A stretch of 64,000 nt of DNA from Aristolochia californica (GCA_029961685.1 JARWKL010000011.1:4714501-4778500); one strand, 5' to 3'; positions 32,301 to 47,300 are shown, counted from the stretch's first letter. Numbers and translations: made by a program. The notes: generated from the letters alone by a model not told the origin.

Positions 32301-35300
32301 TTAAATTGTTACAATTTGGATGAAGAACCTAGATTTTATTTTCCACTCTATTAATTATAATAACAATACTGAAAGAATAAAGATGATAGAAAAAGAAAGA
32401 GAGGAAAGCAAAGAGAGAAAGTGAAGAAGAGGTTCCAGGCTATTGGTTTATGGGAAGATCATTCATTTAAGTATACAAGAAACTCAACAAGAATAGTAGC
32501 AATCGAGCCATTCAAAAAGGAAAAAAAAAAGACTCATAGCAATCGGACTCAAGTCTGGCAAGATGGAAGAGTTTACATTCAAGGCTGCAGTCGAGTTTAT
32601 CTCAGATTGGAGGAAACAATGGCATGGAAGGAGGGGTAGACCAAGGGCAATACTATTAGTTGATTTTACTTACTATGCCTAGAATCTGTTACCTGTGCTG
32701 GGCCATAATTTTTTATCTGTTACTTCTAAAATTTGTTGAACAGAACTAAATGGCCATTTTAGTTTATAGAGAAGCAGCAATTTAGTTGACTCACCTTTTC
32801 TTAGCTGCCTAGGTTTTTGTGGCTGAGTTCTAGAAATGTTACTGTCTTTTTTGTTCCTCATATCTTAGCTGCTATAATTCTTGCTTCCCTAACATTTAGT
32901 GAATGGGGTCTGGTCAATTGTATTGTAGTGAGCACAAGATGAAAATCCTTTCCCTTCTCATTTTCTTTTATTCAGCAGAAAGAGTGATGCAACTTAGAAA
33001 AAGGGTTTGATGTTAGTTTCAAAAGGGTTATTTTTTCTTTCATATTAGTGCAGAAACCTATTTAGAAGTGTGAATTGTAAGTAAATGAGAGTTGAGAGGG
33101 TGGAGAAGAGAGAAAAGAGAGAACGTGAGACTTTGAGAGAAGAGTATAACTGCTCTGGATGAGGGAGGCTGATGATCTCCATCAGGGTTTTATTAGATAA
33201 AGTGATTAGGAATGAAATGCCATCTCTACCTCTCATACGCATAAACCTTAGTATCTCCACAATTACGTGTCCAAATTCAATGAGAACTGGACCATAGACT
33301 GGTACTGGCATATTGACTCTACTGGTGTTCTCACTGATACATATACATTGTGGTAAATGACCAAAATACCCTTATATCGTATTTAACTCTTTCTTTTAGA
33401 AAGGGTATTTTTATAAACAAAAAACAAAGGCTACAAAAGCTCAAGGGAGTAAACCCTTTACAACAAGGGAATGGAGGGAAACTCCCTGCTTATCAAGAAC
33501 ATTAGCAACAAAATTGGCAAATCTCAGAATGTGAGACCAAAATTGGCATATATTGGGATTGAAATAAAAAATTGTTTCATACCATTTCTCATCGTGAGCC
33601 TTATAATAGGTCTTTTTCGAGTATTGATTCTTCGAATGCTGAAGGATGAAGAGCCATACTGGAAAAAGTCTTTTTTAGTCGCCCCTATGGAAGAATCTGA
33701 TCTCTTGTTTTTACTTGCAACTAGCCAATCAGAGTTATCATCATTCTCTGGATGTCCAAGTATAGCATCTGCATCTGCAGATGAAGGCCCATTTTCTTTT
33801 AGTTTTCTCTTTGTTATTATTTTTCTTTTAATTGGCAGTTCATTTTATTTTTCTGTATTTATCTCTATTTTCTTTCATGTGTTTTATCGCAAGAGGCTAT
33901 GGTTAGGGATTCATTCCCTTTTGATGATTGCATTTTTCTTTCATATTTTCATGATATAGGTCCTCAGGACCAACTTTGATTTTCTTTCCTCTTTTAATGA
34001 AATTCTCAAAAATTTTGAAAAAAAATAAAGTTTTCCTCATCTTTATTTTGTGAAGGGGAAGCATTTCTGGCTACTTCTGGTCTTGTTCTTTTTTTTGGAG
34101 ATATGACAGCATTCACTCTTTCTAAGGTTTGTCTTATGCGAAACCTTCATATACGGCCATTCTCTTGATAAATTTAAGGAAAATTTATGGATTAAATATT
34201 AAATGATGATATATTCACGATTCAGTCTTTAGGACAAAAATGCCTCTGTTTCAAACCTATAACTCTCATAACATAGGATTATGACGGTGCAGAACATATA
34301 TTCCACTAAAGAAAAATATCCTTACATTTAAAAAAACAGAAAAATATCCTTGTTTCCAGCCCAATGTAAGACATCCTTTTCCAGGGAAAAACTATGCTAC
34401 TATATAATGAAATACTATGTTATTCACTACTGTGGTGCTATGTTAAACAACAAATAATAACTATGTTACTCTATAATGGAATACTATATTATGCATTGAC
34501 ATAATCCTATGTTATGAAATAGTTGTGGGTTGGAAACAGAGGCATTTTCGTTCCAAAGACTATGAATTGTGAATATATCATCTTTGATCTATGAATGTAG
34601 ATTTAGCATCATTTAATATCTAATCCGTAAATTTTCCTAACTTTAATTTTATTTTATTATGAATTTCATGCTGCTATTGCAGTTATCTTTCTTCAAGCTT
34701 GGAATTGGAAAAAGTGAGATAAGCATCATTGTGCAGGTAAAATTTTTAAACAAAGGAAAAATATTGCATTTCCAAATTAAATCATTTTGTGAGTTTTTGT
34801 ACTGTGTACAGGGGTTGCTTCTTGGGCTTCTTCTGTTGCCCTTCTTTTTTAAAGTTCTTATTCTGGTAGGCAATCGCGTTATGAGACAAATCAAATCCAT
34901 TGATATAGAAAGCAAAGGAAGTACATCTGGAGTGATTGGCAGATCAATTGTGTTTTATGCTTCTCTGGGAATTGTATTGATTCTGCTTGTCCCGGCCTGG
35001 ATGCTAGTGGTTCATGATTTTGGTATGCATCCCATAATATGGTATGTGCCCAATGAATATTATACTATATTAACTTAGCATTGGAATGTTGTATTTTATC
35101 ATAGCTATTTTGTTATAAGAAAGTTCGGCAGAAAGAGTGGGAATTATTATATAAATTATTTATCATGAGATGACTTTTTACATAAGTGATCCACAGGAAT
35201 TTTTTTTTTTTTTTTGAGAGGAGGTGTGAATGTATTACTAAAGAAAAAAAAAATTACATACCTTGAAGCTAATAAATGTGAATGACTCAGGGCTCAAACT

Positions 35301-38300
35301 CCATATTGTCCATTCTTAGGTGTTTGATGTATCTCCATCACTTCTATAAGATTGCAGTCATCCCTATCATTAAATACGAGTACTAACTATAGAGTAATAA
35401 CGTTAGATGCAGCTGACTTTAGATCCAACTTAGATGAGCATCAGTCAATGATCTTTGCCTTCTTCCTCTCTCAGCAGATGTTTCCTAGGGACCAAGTTGA
35501 CATGTAGAAATGGGTTAAAATGGGGAGTTGTGGTGTGGGTGCGTTGAGCATTTTTTTCCCCCCTAATGGCAGGTTCTTTTCATTGCAGTACGACAATCAA
35601 ACTACTTTTGAAACAGAAGCCAGATAGATAGCTTGATAGTGTATTCTCCCAGAGTTTTTTAGATCTGCTATCACTGGCAATGAGTAGTATTCCGCACTTG
35701 CTCCCTGCATCACCACTCATCTTCTTGTGATTTGGTTGGAACTTGGAAGTATAGAAGTCTGGAAGGCAGAAGAGATTTACTGATGCTTCTTAGATACAGA
35801 AATTGGAGAGTACACAATAGGAAATAGAATGGTGAAGGAAAAAAGAGTCTCCAAGAGTGGAGTTTGAACCAGACAAGATGAAATGGTTCTATTGAATTTC
35901 TGAAAAAGAGAAAAATTTCGTTGACTTGTTGTAATCCGAGTACATGAACCCCTATTTATAATAGAGGAAAGTAATAGAATCCAATTACAATTAAAGTACC
36001 CTTGCCCCAATTACACCCAAAGCCTAACACTTAAAGATATGCCCTATCATAATTAAACAACTCAATATAAATAGAAGACTAGCATAACTAAAACACCTTT
36101 GAACTGAAACTCTTCTGTGAGACTTCTTTCTGTGAAACTCATGTAAGACTTCACCATATTAATTCTAGCTCTATGTGATTTCTTACTGTGAGAGTCATGT
36201 AAGAACTTCCCATATCCCCTCTTCAACACTCCCCTCAAGCTGGAGTTTATAACTTCAGCTTGCAATGAAAAGGATTCTTGGTTTTTAATTTTCTTTGCTA
36301 CAAAAAGTTCTTCATAGATGCAAAAACTTCATCTTTTGTGCTCCACCTTTCTTGAATATTTTGGTCACATAAAAATTACTACAACATGTGGAACAAAATA
36401 CCTCTTTCTTGTAATTCTTTTTCTACTTCTCCTCCTCAAGTTGGGGATAAAAAGCATAGAGACCCAACTTGGACAAAACACAATATGGGTGAAGAAAATA
36501 ACTCCTTGCCGGACGACAAAGCTCCATACACCAGTTAAAATGGTCACAGTCTGAAACACACTCTGTTCAATTTTAAAGGCGGAAAACTAGCCCAACTTTA
36601 GGGTTAAAACAAGTGACTACTCACTTTTTAAGGATAGCTCAAACACAAATCACCTTTTGGGTGAAGAATAAAAGAGTTTACTTAAGTTGGATGTTGGGCA
36701 CACTCCTATACTTTTTAGGTAGTGGGTCTAGGTATTGCTCTGAAGTGATAACAACTCAAGATGATAAACTGAAGAAATACTTGAGGAAAACAACTTTAAT
36801 CGGAAGGAGGAGACTATGAAACACTTATACTTCCAAAGTGACCTTTTTTTTTTTTGGAAAACTAGGGGAGACTATAACTGTAGAACTTAATAAACTTGAC
36901 CAAGTATAACTTTTTTTGGGGTGACCACAATTTTTTTGTAGTTAACTATGCAGAAGATATACAACCAAGTAACAAAAACACAAAGTTTGAAAACAACATT
37001 GTTGCAAGATATTGCATATCTTGAATGAGCACATCATGGAGTAATTAAGTTAGAACAAAACTTTCTGATTAGAAGACGAAATTTGGCTAAAAAACTTGGA
37101 TTTTACAAGAAAAAAAACTCAAATCACGTCACTGCCTGGAGAGATAATAGAAGAGAAAATAGGGAAAATGAGAGATTTTTGGTAGAACTGACCTTTGATA
37201 CTTTTGATATCAGTATCTCCAAAAATATAGCTCAGAATCACAAACGGTTTTTTTTTTTTTGAGTAAAAGGTGTGAATGTTTAATAAAAGAGTGAAGATTA
37301 CAGTACCTGGCTAAGAAGGACCTTCCTCCATAACAAAGTGTTGGAGTGAAACGCCTAATTTAGCTCGAGTATCCACTAGATGATTAGCTGATCTAGGAAT
37401 GTATTTCCAATTACATTGCAATTGAGAAATTAAATTACAAATATCATAAAAAAGAGGTGCGGGTTGACAGGCTTCAAAGAGGTGCAAATAAGGACCACGC
37501 AATAGCTGCGGGTTGACAGGCTTGAGGGGGGTTGGGAGAAAGTAAAAAGTTGAAAGCTGAGGCAGTAGAAAACATACCTTATCTGCATGGAGTCCAGATG
37601 AGTGAATCGGGTCCATTTCCGAGTTGTGCCGAGGATAGACAGGTGATGAGATTGGAAGCCTCAAGTGCTTCAGTATCTGACAGTGCTCTCCGGAGATTTA
37701 AATTCCATTCGCTAGAATTTGTCCTTTGTTAAGATATAGTCACATCCTTATTTCTTGTCAAGGAAAAGATTTGATTGTAGCTGATATTGATGCAGCTCGG
37801 CCCCACCCACCAATCTGACCAAAATTTTGTCAGACATCCTGATCCGGTGTAGCATTTGACTGCTTTTTTTGAATTCAGGTAGCATTTTTACAATTTTTTT
37901 CTACACGGGGGATAGCTTGTTATATCTTCCACCTTCGGTCCACCAACCAGTATATCTTCCACATTCCACGCTCTGCTAATCACTTAGCAGACTCTCAGGC
38001 TAAGGCGGGTGTGTCTCGCCAACACTTTGTTGTAGAGTTAGACCCCCAAAGCTAGGTTTGTATTCCCCCCTTGTTTATCAATATATGCACTTTCATAAAA
38101 CAAAAAAAAAAACAATTATTTTGTTTGCTATAGCAGCAACAATAGTCCACCAGATCAAATCAAGATGCATGTTAAATTTCCAAATCCATTTTAGTAACAA
38201 GGCAGAGTTAGTTGTTGTTGTATCCCGGATCCCAAGGTCTCCCATGGCTATAGGTTTACATACCTCAGCCCATTTCACGAGGCTGTACTTCCTTTCCCCA

Positions 38301-41300
38301 TTTGGCCCACCCCCATAAAAACCTCTTTTTTAGGAATTCAATTATTTTTTGAACGGAGGCAAGGCAAGGCAACGGTACAAGGAAAGGAAATAAGAAGGAA
38401 TACCGTGAAGGCAGGATTTGATGAGGACAAGCTTACCTGCTTTGGACAAGAATTTTCCTCTCCAGGAAGCTAGACAGCCTTCCAAACGTTCAATGACAGT
38501 GGAAGGTAGTGCAGATGATAGAGGAAGTGGGGATATGTACAAGAGGAGATGCAATTTTACATCCCAAATAGCTAACCATAGAGTTCAAAATAGAAGGATC
38601 AATATTGAACCTAGTTATGGATGATTTTGTCCAACTTACCTTTTGCCCAGAAGTGAGTTCAAATAAGTTGAGTAGAGCTTTTATATGAGAGATTTGGTTC
38701 ATTGTACCTTCACCAAAGAGTATCGTGTCATCAACATACTGAAGAAGTGCAATATCTTGGTTGGGATCATTTGAGATAGGGCTTAGCCAGCCCAAGCTTT
38801 TAGTAAAACGGACCATCGAAGCTAGGTGTTCAGCAATGAGATTAAAGAGAAACTGAGAAAGAGGGTCTCCTTGCCTTATTCCTCTTGTTGCATTGGAAAA
38901 ACCACACGGTATCACAAACGGTTTGTTGATCAAGAAACTAGACTCTAATATCTTTAATTTGATATCTAAATTGACATACAAATATTCGTTCTTGAATCTT
39001 TTATGAACTCTTGATTCTCTTCATGTTGTATCTTGACCCTTGCTGACTGCAATGCGAATATCTCCTTAAATATAAATCATATTGACATGAAATTTTCTCC
39101 TTCTGAAACTAGACTTCAATATCTTTCATCTAAGTACAACTTCACTTCATAAAATATATTTTTTGAGATAAATAAGTTGATATATTTGGGGAATTTGTAA
39201 TTTGGCCGAACTTAGTACACTTTCTTCTTTGGCTAATATGACCATCCTCTAGAAAACTCAGATTTAGAATTGGTTGGATAGGTAAGAAAATAGACTTATG
39301 GATCTTTCTTTGGATATATAATTCTCCCTGTAAAGTCTCGTTCTTGATGGCATTAGACAGCTTGAAATTTGACTATTTCTGCTGTTGCTTGAACTTTTCT
39401 TGTAGTCTGACCTTTTCTGCTTCAAATATTGATTTCTCTTTGTAGAAAACTTCGATTGCCAAAATTCGTTTTGCGTTGGAAAGTAGACTCGAATATATTT
39501 TTGTCAATATATAATTTGCAATATTAAAAGCTCAGTATGGAGGTGTGAACGCCAAGAAAAAATGGGTATTGGAATTGAAAAGAGAAAAAAAGATAGAATA
39601 CGAACCTAAACTACTAGAGATGATAGATCAGAAAAGGATCACATTATCTCTGTGGGTTGACCGAGTCAACTCACAAAACTTGCTCTGATACCATGTTGAA
39701 TTTCTCGTAAAAAAGAAAAAAAACTTGACTTGTTGTAATTTGAGTACATGAGCCCCTATTTATAATAGGGAAAAGTAATAAAGTCCAATTACAATTAATG
39801 TACCCTTGTCCCAATTCTACCAAAGTCTAACACTTAAAGATAAGTCTTATCCTAATTAAACAACTCAACATAAATAGAAGACTAACATAACAAAAACACC
39901 TTTAAACTAAGACTCTTTTGTGAGACCTCCTTATGTGACTCTTGTAAGACTCTATATTAATTCTGGCTTTGTAAAACTTCTTACTGTAAGAGTCATGTAA
40001 GAGCCTTCTATATCTTATCTTCAACAGGTTCAAATAGGAAGGGCTGGCTGTTGGCTTCCACTAATAGATCCTCTCTTGACTCTTCGCTTCTCCAGTTTAC
40101 AAACGACATTATCTGCTTTTACAACGGTAATGTTGATAATCTTCTCAATGTTGAAGCACACCTCACAATCTATGAGCTCCTCTCAGGGCAAAGGGTTAAT
40201 TGGGAAAAATCTACATTGGTGTTAACATACATCCAGAGATGGCTCAGAATGGCTGGAATAATGGGCTGTAAGGTTGGCCACCTGCTCATATCTTAATTGG
40301 GCACACTGGCTGTCAATCTCCTTCCTTTTTGGGATCCGGTCTTGAGTAAATTCAGCAGCAGACTTTCACCGTGGAAGGATAAATTCTTGATGTTGGCTGG
40401 ATGGCTCGCCTGCCTGCTCATATCTTACTTGGGCATACCTTATGTGCCCTTTGGGATCCAGTCTTGAGTAAATTCAACAACAGAGTTTCTGTTTGGAAAG
40501 GTACATTCTTGACATTGGCTAGATGGCTCTCCTAACTAAGTCAACACTTGCTGGATACTGAGTTTCTTATTCCTTCTAAGTTGCTCAGTCGATATTGCAC
40601 AAAATATTGAAGCTATTGAAAGAAAATTCCTATTGAGTGGTGTTGAAGACAGATTTAAATACCACCTGGTCAACTAGGAGTGAAGTTTGCATGCCCAAGA
40701 GAGAGGGGTCTGGGTATCAGAAGAGTGAAGGTTCTAAATGCTACTAAAATGGTTGTGGAGGTTTCAAAAGAGAGTTTCATTTTGTAAAGACAGATAATAT
40801 GTGCTAAACACCGTATCTAGTATGGTCTCCTTAGTCCTACAACAGCAAGAGCTACAAATTCCTCCTCATTTTGGCTGGCAATTGATTACTTCATTGAACA
40901 GTTCTCTGAATTCTCTTAGTTGTGGCATAAGATCAGGAGATAGAACTAATTTCTGGAATTACTGTTGGCTTCACAACCAAACCCTTACTGAAGAATTCCC
41001 CTCACTCTTCATGCTTGTGCTGGATTCATCCAAGTTAAGTAGCTCTTCAGCCACCCTGAAGGAGGCAGTTGGAAGTTGTTACTAAGAATGCTGTTGTTTG
41101 ATCATGCACTTGATACCATGGAATTGTTGTTGAATAAGCTTCGTAGGACTTTTATCAGGCCTGAGGAGTGGATCAGTTAATCTGGACAGTGGTCTTCTGG
41201 CATTTTCTCTGTTTTCTCTTGCTACAAGTTGATTTTTAGCCCTGGGGTGTCTCTCCCCCCCTATCCAGAAGCTTTCTAGGCAGAGGTTGCCCCTCCCAAA

Positions 41301-44300
41301 GTGAAGATCTTTCTATGGCGACTCCTAAAAGAAAGAATTTTAACCTATGATCAGCTTCAAAGAAGGAGCACCAGTCCAGCCAATTGCACGTGTAAAAATT
41401 CTGATATTGTAGACCAGAATCCATCAACTACTCCTTGCTTCATTACCATTTAGCCTGAGAAGTTTGGAGTTACTTTCTAAGCCGGTTTGGGCTTTGTCTT
41501 TTGTATGCTGGGCTTCTTCCGGAATTCAGCACTGGTAGTATTCATATGCAGCGGCCTAAATGGACTTTCTTCTCTGGCAGATGACTGTTGCTGCAGTTGG
41601 AGCGCAATGACTGCACCTTTGCTTCCAAGACAGGTTCCACTGGGGGTTTATTGAGAAGTCCGTTCATGCTGTTCCACAATGGACCAATTTGGTCCATGAC
41701 TTTGATGAGTTGCCGACTGCTATTATTTGGGAAAACTGGAGATCATTAGCTGCTTGCACCTCCTATATGCCTGAAGTGTTGGCAACCTGGTCTCACCCCC
41801 CTTTTGGTTCCATGAAGCTAAACTTTGATTGGAGTTCCCTTGGGAATCCAAGGCCCTTTAGTTGGGGGAAATTTTGCTGTTGTGATCAGTTAGTCTCTTT
41901 GCATTCCCCTCCCTATGGTGGCTCCCAGAGTATTTTGATGAGATCATTGACATTGCTTTTCAAGGTTACTTTGGTGCATCTTTTCCCCAAGCCAACCCAT
42001 TGGCAAATACACTTCCACGAGATGAGGTTTCTGAACAACATCTTGTTTTTAGAGACTAATTTTAGCTTGCCCCTACTTAGTGTTTGCTTGAACTTCTCTC
42101 CTCGGGGGCTCTTTTTTATTTGCATTTTTTTTATGTTGATTACACACGCCACCCTTTCATCCAGTGAGACTTAAACTCAAGACCTGATACTTGAGACCCC
42201 TCGTGACCATTGAGCCAAAAACCTAAGCCATTCATGTGACGAAAAACATTTCTTTGGCATTTAAAAGTGAAGAATAACAAAGAGCAATTTCTTTGTAAAA
42301 TTTGAAGTATGTGAGAAGACTTAGGATTTGCACAAATAATAAGAGTGAAAAGAATTGTTTGGTATAGTATAAGAATAGTGCACTTGAGGGAAGTGTTGCT
42401 ACTTCGATGGCTAGAAATGATCGAATGTTGTATAATCATAGATGAAGGTGACAAAGGAGTGGCCTCCAGTTTTGTATTCCTTGGGATTTGTGCACTCTGT
42501 GTCTCTTTCTCTTATGGATGCGACTTCCTAGACTAAGCAAGCTCCTATTATCTGCCTGTGTGGCCCACATCCCTTGGTGCCTCTAGAAGGAGAGGAATGC
42601 TATAAGATTTGAATACATCTATCACACGGCTACAGCGGTCTGTTGTACTGTCACCGGTCTCATTTATGCTTGGATCCTCCCCCCCCCCCGGTGGCCACTT
42701 CAAGCTCAATTTTGACGGGTGCGTTCTCGGATGCCTTGGTTTGGCGGGCTTTGGCGGAGTGACTTACAATGCTAGTGAAATCGCTATTATTTCCTACTAG
42801 GGCCCTCTTGGCATTGCTGATTTAACTATGATGGATCTGGGCTTCTCCACGAACTCGGTATCTTCCATGATCATTTCAACCGTCCGCTCATTGTGGAAGG
42901 AGATTCTCGGGTCGTCATTGGTTGGTGTTCCTCCTCCACCTTCTCACCCTGGCGTCACTGGCAGATTTATCTTGACATTATGGTTCTCGTACCCTCTATT
43001 CCTTGTACCTAGTCTCATGTACTCATATCAGCCAATTCGGCTGCAAATTCAAATTCTTGTGCTAATTGGGTCCCTCCCTTCAATCCCTTGTTGTAAGGGG
43101 AGGCCTCCCTTGATGTTTCTTTTTCTTTCTTGAAATAAAATCATCACCACTTCAAATAAAAAAAATAAAAAGGAGACAAAGATCTATGTTCATTAGCTGG
43201 GTTATAGCTCTCATAATCTTGAGGAGCTTAATCCTTTTTTTCTTTCTTCATCCATATTTTAATTAACTTTTCCTGTTGTAAATATGATTTACAATGTCTT
43301 CCTCCTGAAGATGTTTAAATGGTATAATGGCAATTGAGTTATACTTTATTTAATGTTGAACTAATGTTCATGGCAGTTGTTCTTTGTTTGCAGGATGCTT
43401 TATTTTGTATTCACAGGACCACAAGGTCGGATGTTGTTATGTATTTATTGGATGGTCATTATGTGTCTGTCAGTTGTGTACTTCTATAATGTTTCAAAAA
43501 GCAACAAAGTAGAAAGGATTCTTCTTCGAAAATACTACCATTTAGTGGCAGTCCTAATGTTTGTGCCTGCTCTCCTTTTTCAGGTAAGTGCCTGAACAAT
43601 GTGCTAATAAAGCAGCTTTTATATGATTCAGTGAATGGCTTTAATGATTAAACCTGTTGGACTTGTGCAGCCAAGTTTTCTGGATCTATCATTTGGTGTT
43701 GCTTTGGCAGGTTTCTTGGCATTAGAAATAATTCGGGTAAGTATACTCGTTATGTGATTCTTTATCATTGAGACGAGTGATGTTGCTCAAATGTGGCTGT
43801 TTTATTTACCAAATTGTGCATCTTCGTGGCAATATGAACCTTGTATTCATGGTTAGTCTTCCCTATTTGTCTATCTATTTAATGGATGAATATTTGTAAC
43901 TAGAGTCATTTGTATTGCTGATGACCACTGGATGATTCTGATGGATCTCTAAAATCAAGCTACTTATTGACGATGTCTTTGAGTAATTTGTGGCTAATAG
44001 ATAAATTCACTAGGAGGAGCACATGTATTACTACACTGAAACAGAGGAAAGAGGTTGGTAGTGTGTTCATAGAAGGGCCTATGTAATTGGTGTTATCAGG
44101 GCCAATCATTCAGACACAGAGATACCGTGTAATGATCCTAAATTGTCCATTAGAGAATCATGACTGTGTGCAGTTGGTTTGGTCTTAGATATCCTTGTGA
44201 TGGGTCAAATAATCCCAATTACATTTGATCCCTCTAGATGGGCATTATCTGCAGATTTTGGGCCTACCTACGTAATTCTCAAGCCCTTTTGTATTTTGCC

Positions 44301-47300
44301 TATATGTAATGAGATTCTGCCATGACACTGCAAATACCAACATTGCCTACCTCATCAAATGGATCGGGCGATTTAACTCGTCTCCTGATCTGATTTGGAG
44401 GGCCTTGGTCGCTGCCAAAGCTGATAAGACGGTTAGTTGGTGGCTTGATGGTGGCTGTCGTTATAAGTTGTCGCCTATCTTGCAAAAAATCTCCAGCTTG
44501 CTTCTTAAATTCTCAAAGTTTGTTAAGAGTTACCTGGGGAATGGGCATCTTACAAAATTTTGGACGGATTGGTCGACAAGCCACTGGACAAAAATTTCAG
44601 CCATCTCGAGCCTTTCCAGCCTCCCCGTTGCTTCCATTGCGGACATTTGGTCTTGTTTTGGCAGATGGAACCTTCATCTCCACAGAGCCCTCACGAAGTC
44701 TGAGGCTTTGATGGCTTCCAACCTCCTCTCCTATTATGCCAATGTTAAAGCCCGTGACCACATTCTGGACACTCTTATTTGGACCCCTTGCCCTAAAGGT
44801 TCCTTTATTGTGGCTTCAACTTACAATCTATTGTATGGATCCAACACCTCTTGGCCTCACCACCCTGTTGCTCTAGCCTGGTCTCTTCTTGCTCCTCCTT
44901 GTGCCAATATTTTTACATGGTGTGCCTGTAGAAACAAAATCCCAACTTGTCCCCCTTTGCTGCTTCACTCCAGAATCTGCCACCCATGCCTTACTCCACT
45001 ACCATGTTGCCCAAGCCATCTGGGCCAACCTCCTCAATAGAGTTGGCGTACAATATTGTGTTCCCCATAGCCTGCCATCTATGATCCAATCTATCACCAA
45101 CTCTCGGCTTCCTAAGATTGGAAAATTGTTTATCTCTAGCTGCATGGGTCGCATTCCTTGGGCTCTTTGAAAAGAGAGAAATAATTGAAAATTCCAGTTC
45201 AAATTCTCTCTTATCGATGTGTTTGCTAAGAACATCGCTGGTCAGGCCTCCACCTGGCTCCTCACGAAGAAAGAATTTGTCCACCTCAACAGCTCTGATT
45301 TTCGTGGGAATTGGCACTTGATTGCTGCCATGGCTGGGTCTTCTCGCACCCCAAATATGGTAGTGTGGTACCCTCCCCCTTGGTCACTTCAAGCTTAATT
45401 TCGATGGTAGTGCTTTTGGTTGCCTTGGGCTGCCGGATTTGGCAAAGTAATTCATGATCAAACAAGGAGCCTCCTACTACTCCCTCCCCCCCCCCCCCCC
45501 ACCCACCTCGGCGGCACTGGAATGTTTTCTTTGAAATCTATAATATCTCTTCTTACCTGAATTGTATTTAGAGCCACACCCCTAGATCCACCAACCACTT
45601 GGTAGACTCTCATACTAAACGAGGAACCTCCCTCCAAAACCTTATTGTGGAGGGTGGCCCCTCTCTATAGGTTTTATTTTCTTTCCTCTGTTTATAATAT
45701 TCACACATTCCATAAAAATAAAATGAGATTCTGCCATATATAAGAAAAAATCCTAAATAATCTGGACACACTTTTCTTCAAGTTTATGTTTTCTTGTTCA
45801 ATATTACTCACTTTGTACTTTTTAGTTTTTACTGCTAGCCGTCTTCCTCGGCTCTTTTGTTTTTGGGATAGTGTAACTCCTCTATTGAATGAATTTCTCA
45901 TCATCTTCAAAACAATGTTATAAGTGCAAATCAGTTATAGTGTAAATTCCCTATCCCTAAGTGTTGTTGCTAAGTTAATGCTATGCTTAGATTTACATAA
46001 AGTTTGTTGTTCCTGACCAAATGCGTTATTCATCCATCTGAAGCTGGATGTAAGTTTCAAATCCTAATATGGGTATCAGTGGAAAGCTCGGACTTTGTTG
46101 CAACTGTGTAATTTTAACCTAAACCAAAGTGAAACCATGTATCATGTTTGAACTGTTCTTGAAAATGTTGATTGTGTTGTCACCTTTAGATTTCCTGTTC
46201 TTTTACCAGCCTTTTGACAAAAGTCCACCCTACCAATGCATTATGATGGCTTAGGATCTTTTAGGCACTCATCCTCCTGTTTCAGGTCTGAATCTTTTTT
46301 TGAATGATTTGTGAAATTTCATTCCTCAAAGAATGGTACAAAGGAAATACAAAAGAAAATAAAATACAATCAATGAGATGCCCCAAATTCACTGCTAGGT
46401 GTTGAACTCAGACACATTTTTGGCCAGTTAATCAGCCAAGGAATTCGCAGTGTGCGGGACATGCTCCTATCAACATTGTGATGAAGATATGAGGTCATAA
46501 ATCTGTAGGAAATGAGGATCATATCTCCAAGGCAAAGTGCATATAGCTTGAAACCCCCCTCTCCGTACCTCAAACGTTATCTTGCTAATTTGCTTATTTG
46601 AGTTTGTTGTTCCCTTAGACTAGAACTTCATTTCCCATATGACATTTCATCCCATTTAAATGAGTGCTAAAACATTACAAGCAAGAGAATTAACAGAAGA
46701 AAAAACAACATCCATATAGGAAGTGCCAGGCCCAAGTTAAAAGAGGAAGAGAGGTTCTTATAGAGAGTTGATGCCCTAGAAACCTCTTCTCTAGCTGAGG
46801 TGTCAGCAATGCTATTACACTTCTTGGGGCATGTGGCCAAGAAACATAAGTATTACATAAATCTTCTACTTCATCTATATTCATCAAGAAGTACCTTGGA
46901 GAATTTTTCTTTCCACAAGTCCAACTAATGACCATTGCAGAATTCCCTTTCACAATCAAGGGAGCAGTGAAACTGCTCAGCTAAAGTCTAATGCCCTCAG
47001 AAGGGACCTCACCTCCACCATAGTAACATTCCCATAGCCTAAAGGAGCAAAGTAAACAAGAAAGATAATACTTGAGGAGTCTCTGATTACACCACCCCCT
47101 CCAGCTAGACCCGGATTACCTTTGGAGCTCCCATCAAAGGGAAGATTTAGCCTATTTCTAGGACTAGGGTCTAAGTAACAAGGTTTGTGATGATGTGATC
47201 CACGGAGTAGTTGTTCTATTTCCAGCTTCTTTAATTAAGACCCTTGCCTTTCATTGTGCTTGCTCAAAATAGCACACAGTAGATCAGCTGCAGGGAGGAA

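Larger units (their letters stand above)
35890..40026 (-). mobile_element. LTR element D, non-coding, with 5-bp TSD
   Basis: 3' LTR 35890-36228, 5' LTR 39694-40026, TSD GGTTC at 35885-35889 and 40027-40031. Primer site GCTCTGATACCA (39682-39693) and purine tract complement CTCCCCTCAAGC (36229-36240) show a minus-strand element. Without the LINE at 37251-38910 the interior is about 1.8 kb and no gag or pol motif is found, so it is a non-autonomous (LARD-like) element in EVAN intron 7. Confidence 0.9.

Noticed and set aside
33471..33959. 162-codon open frame with hydrophobic segments
   Set aside because: Its first third is the antisense of a LINE RNase H tail; the rest matches no family and lies inside EVAN intron 4.
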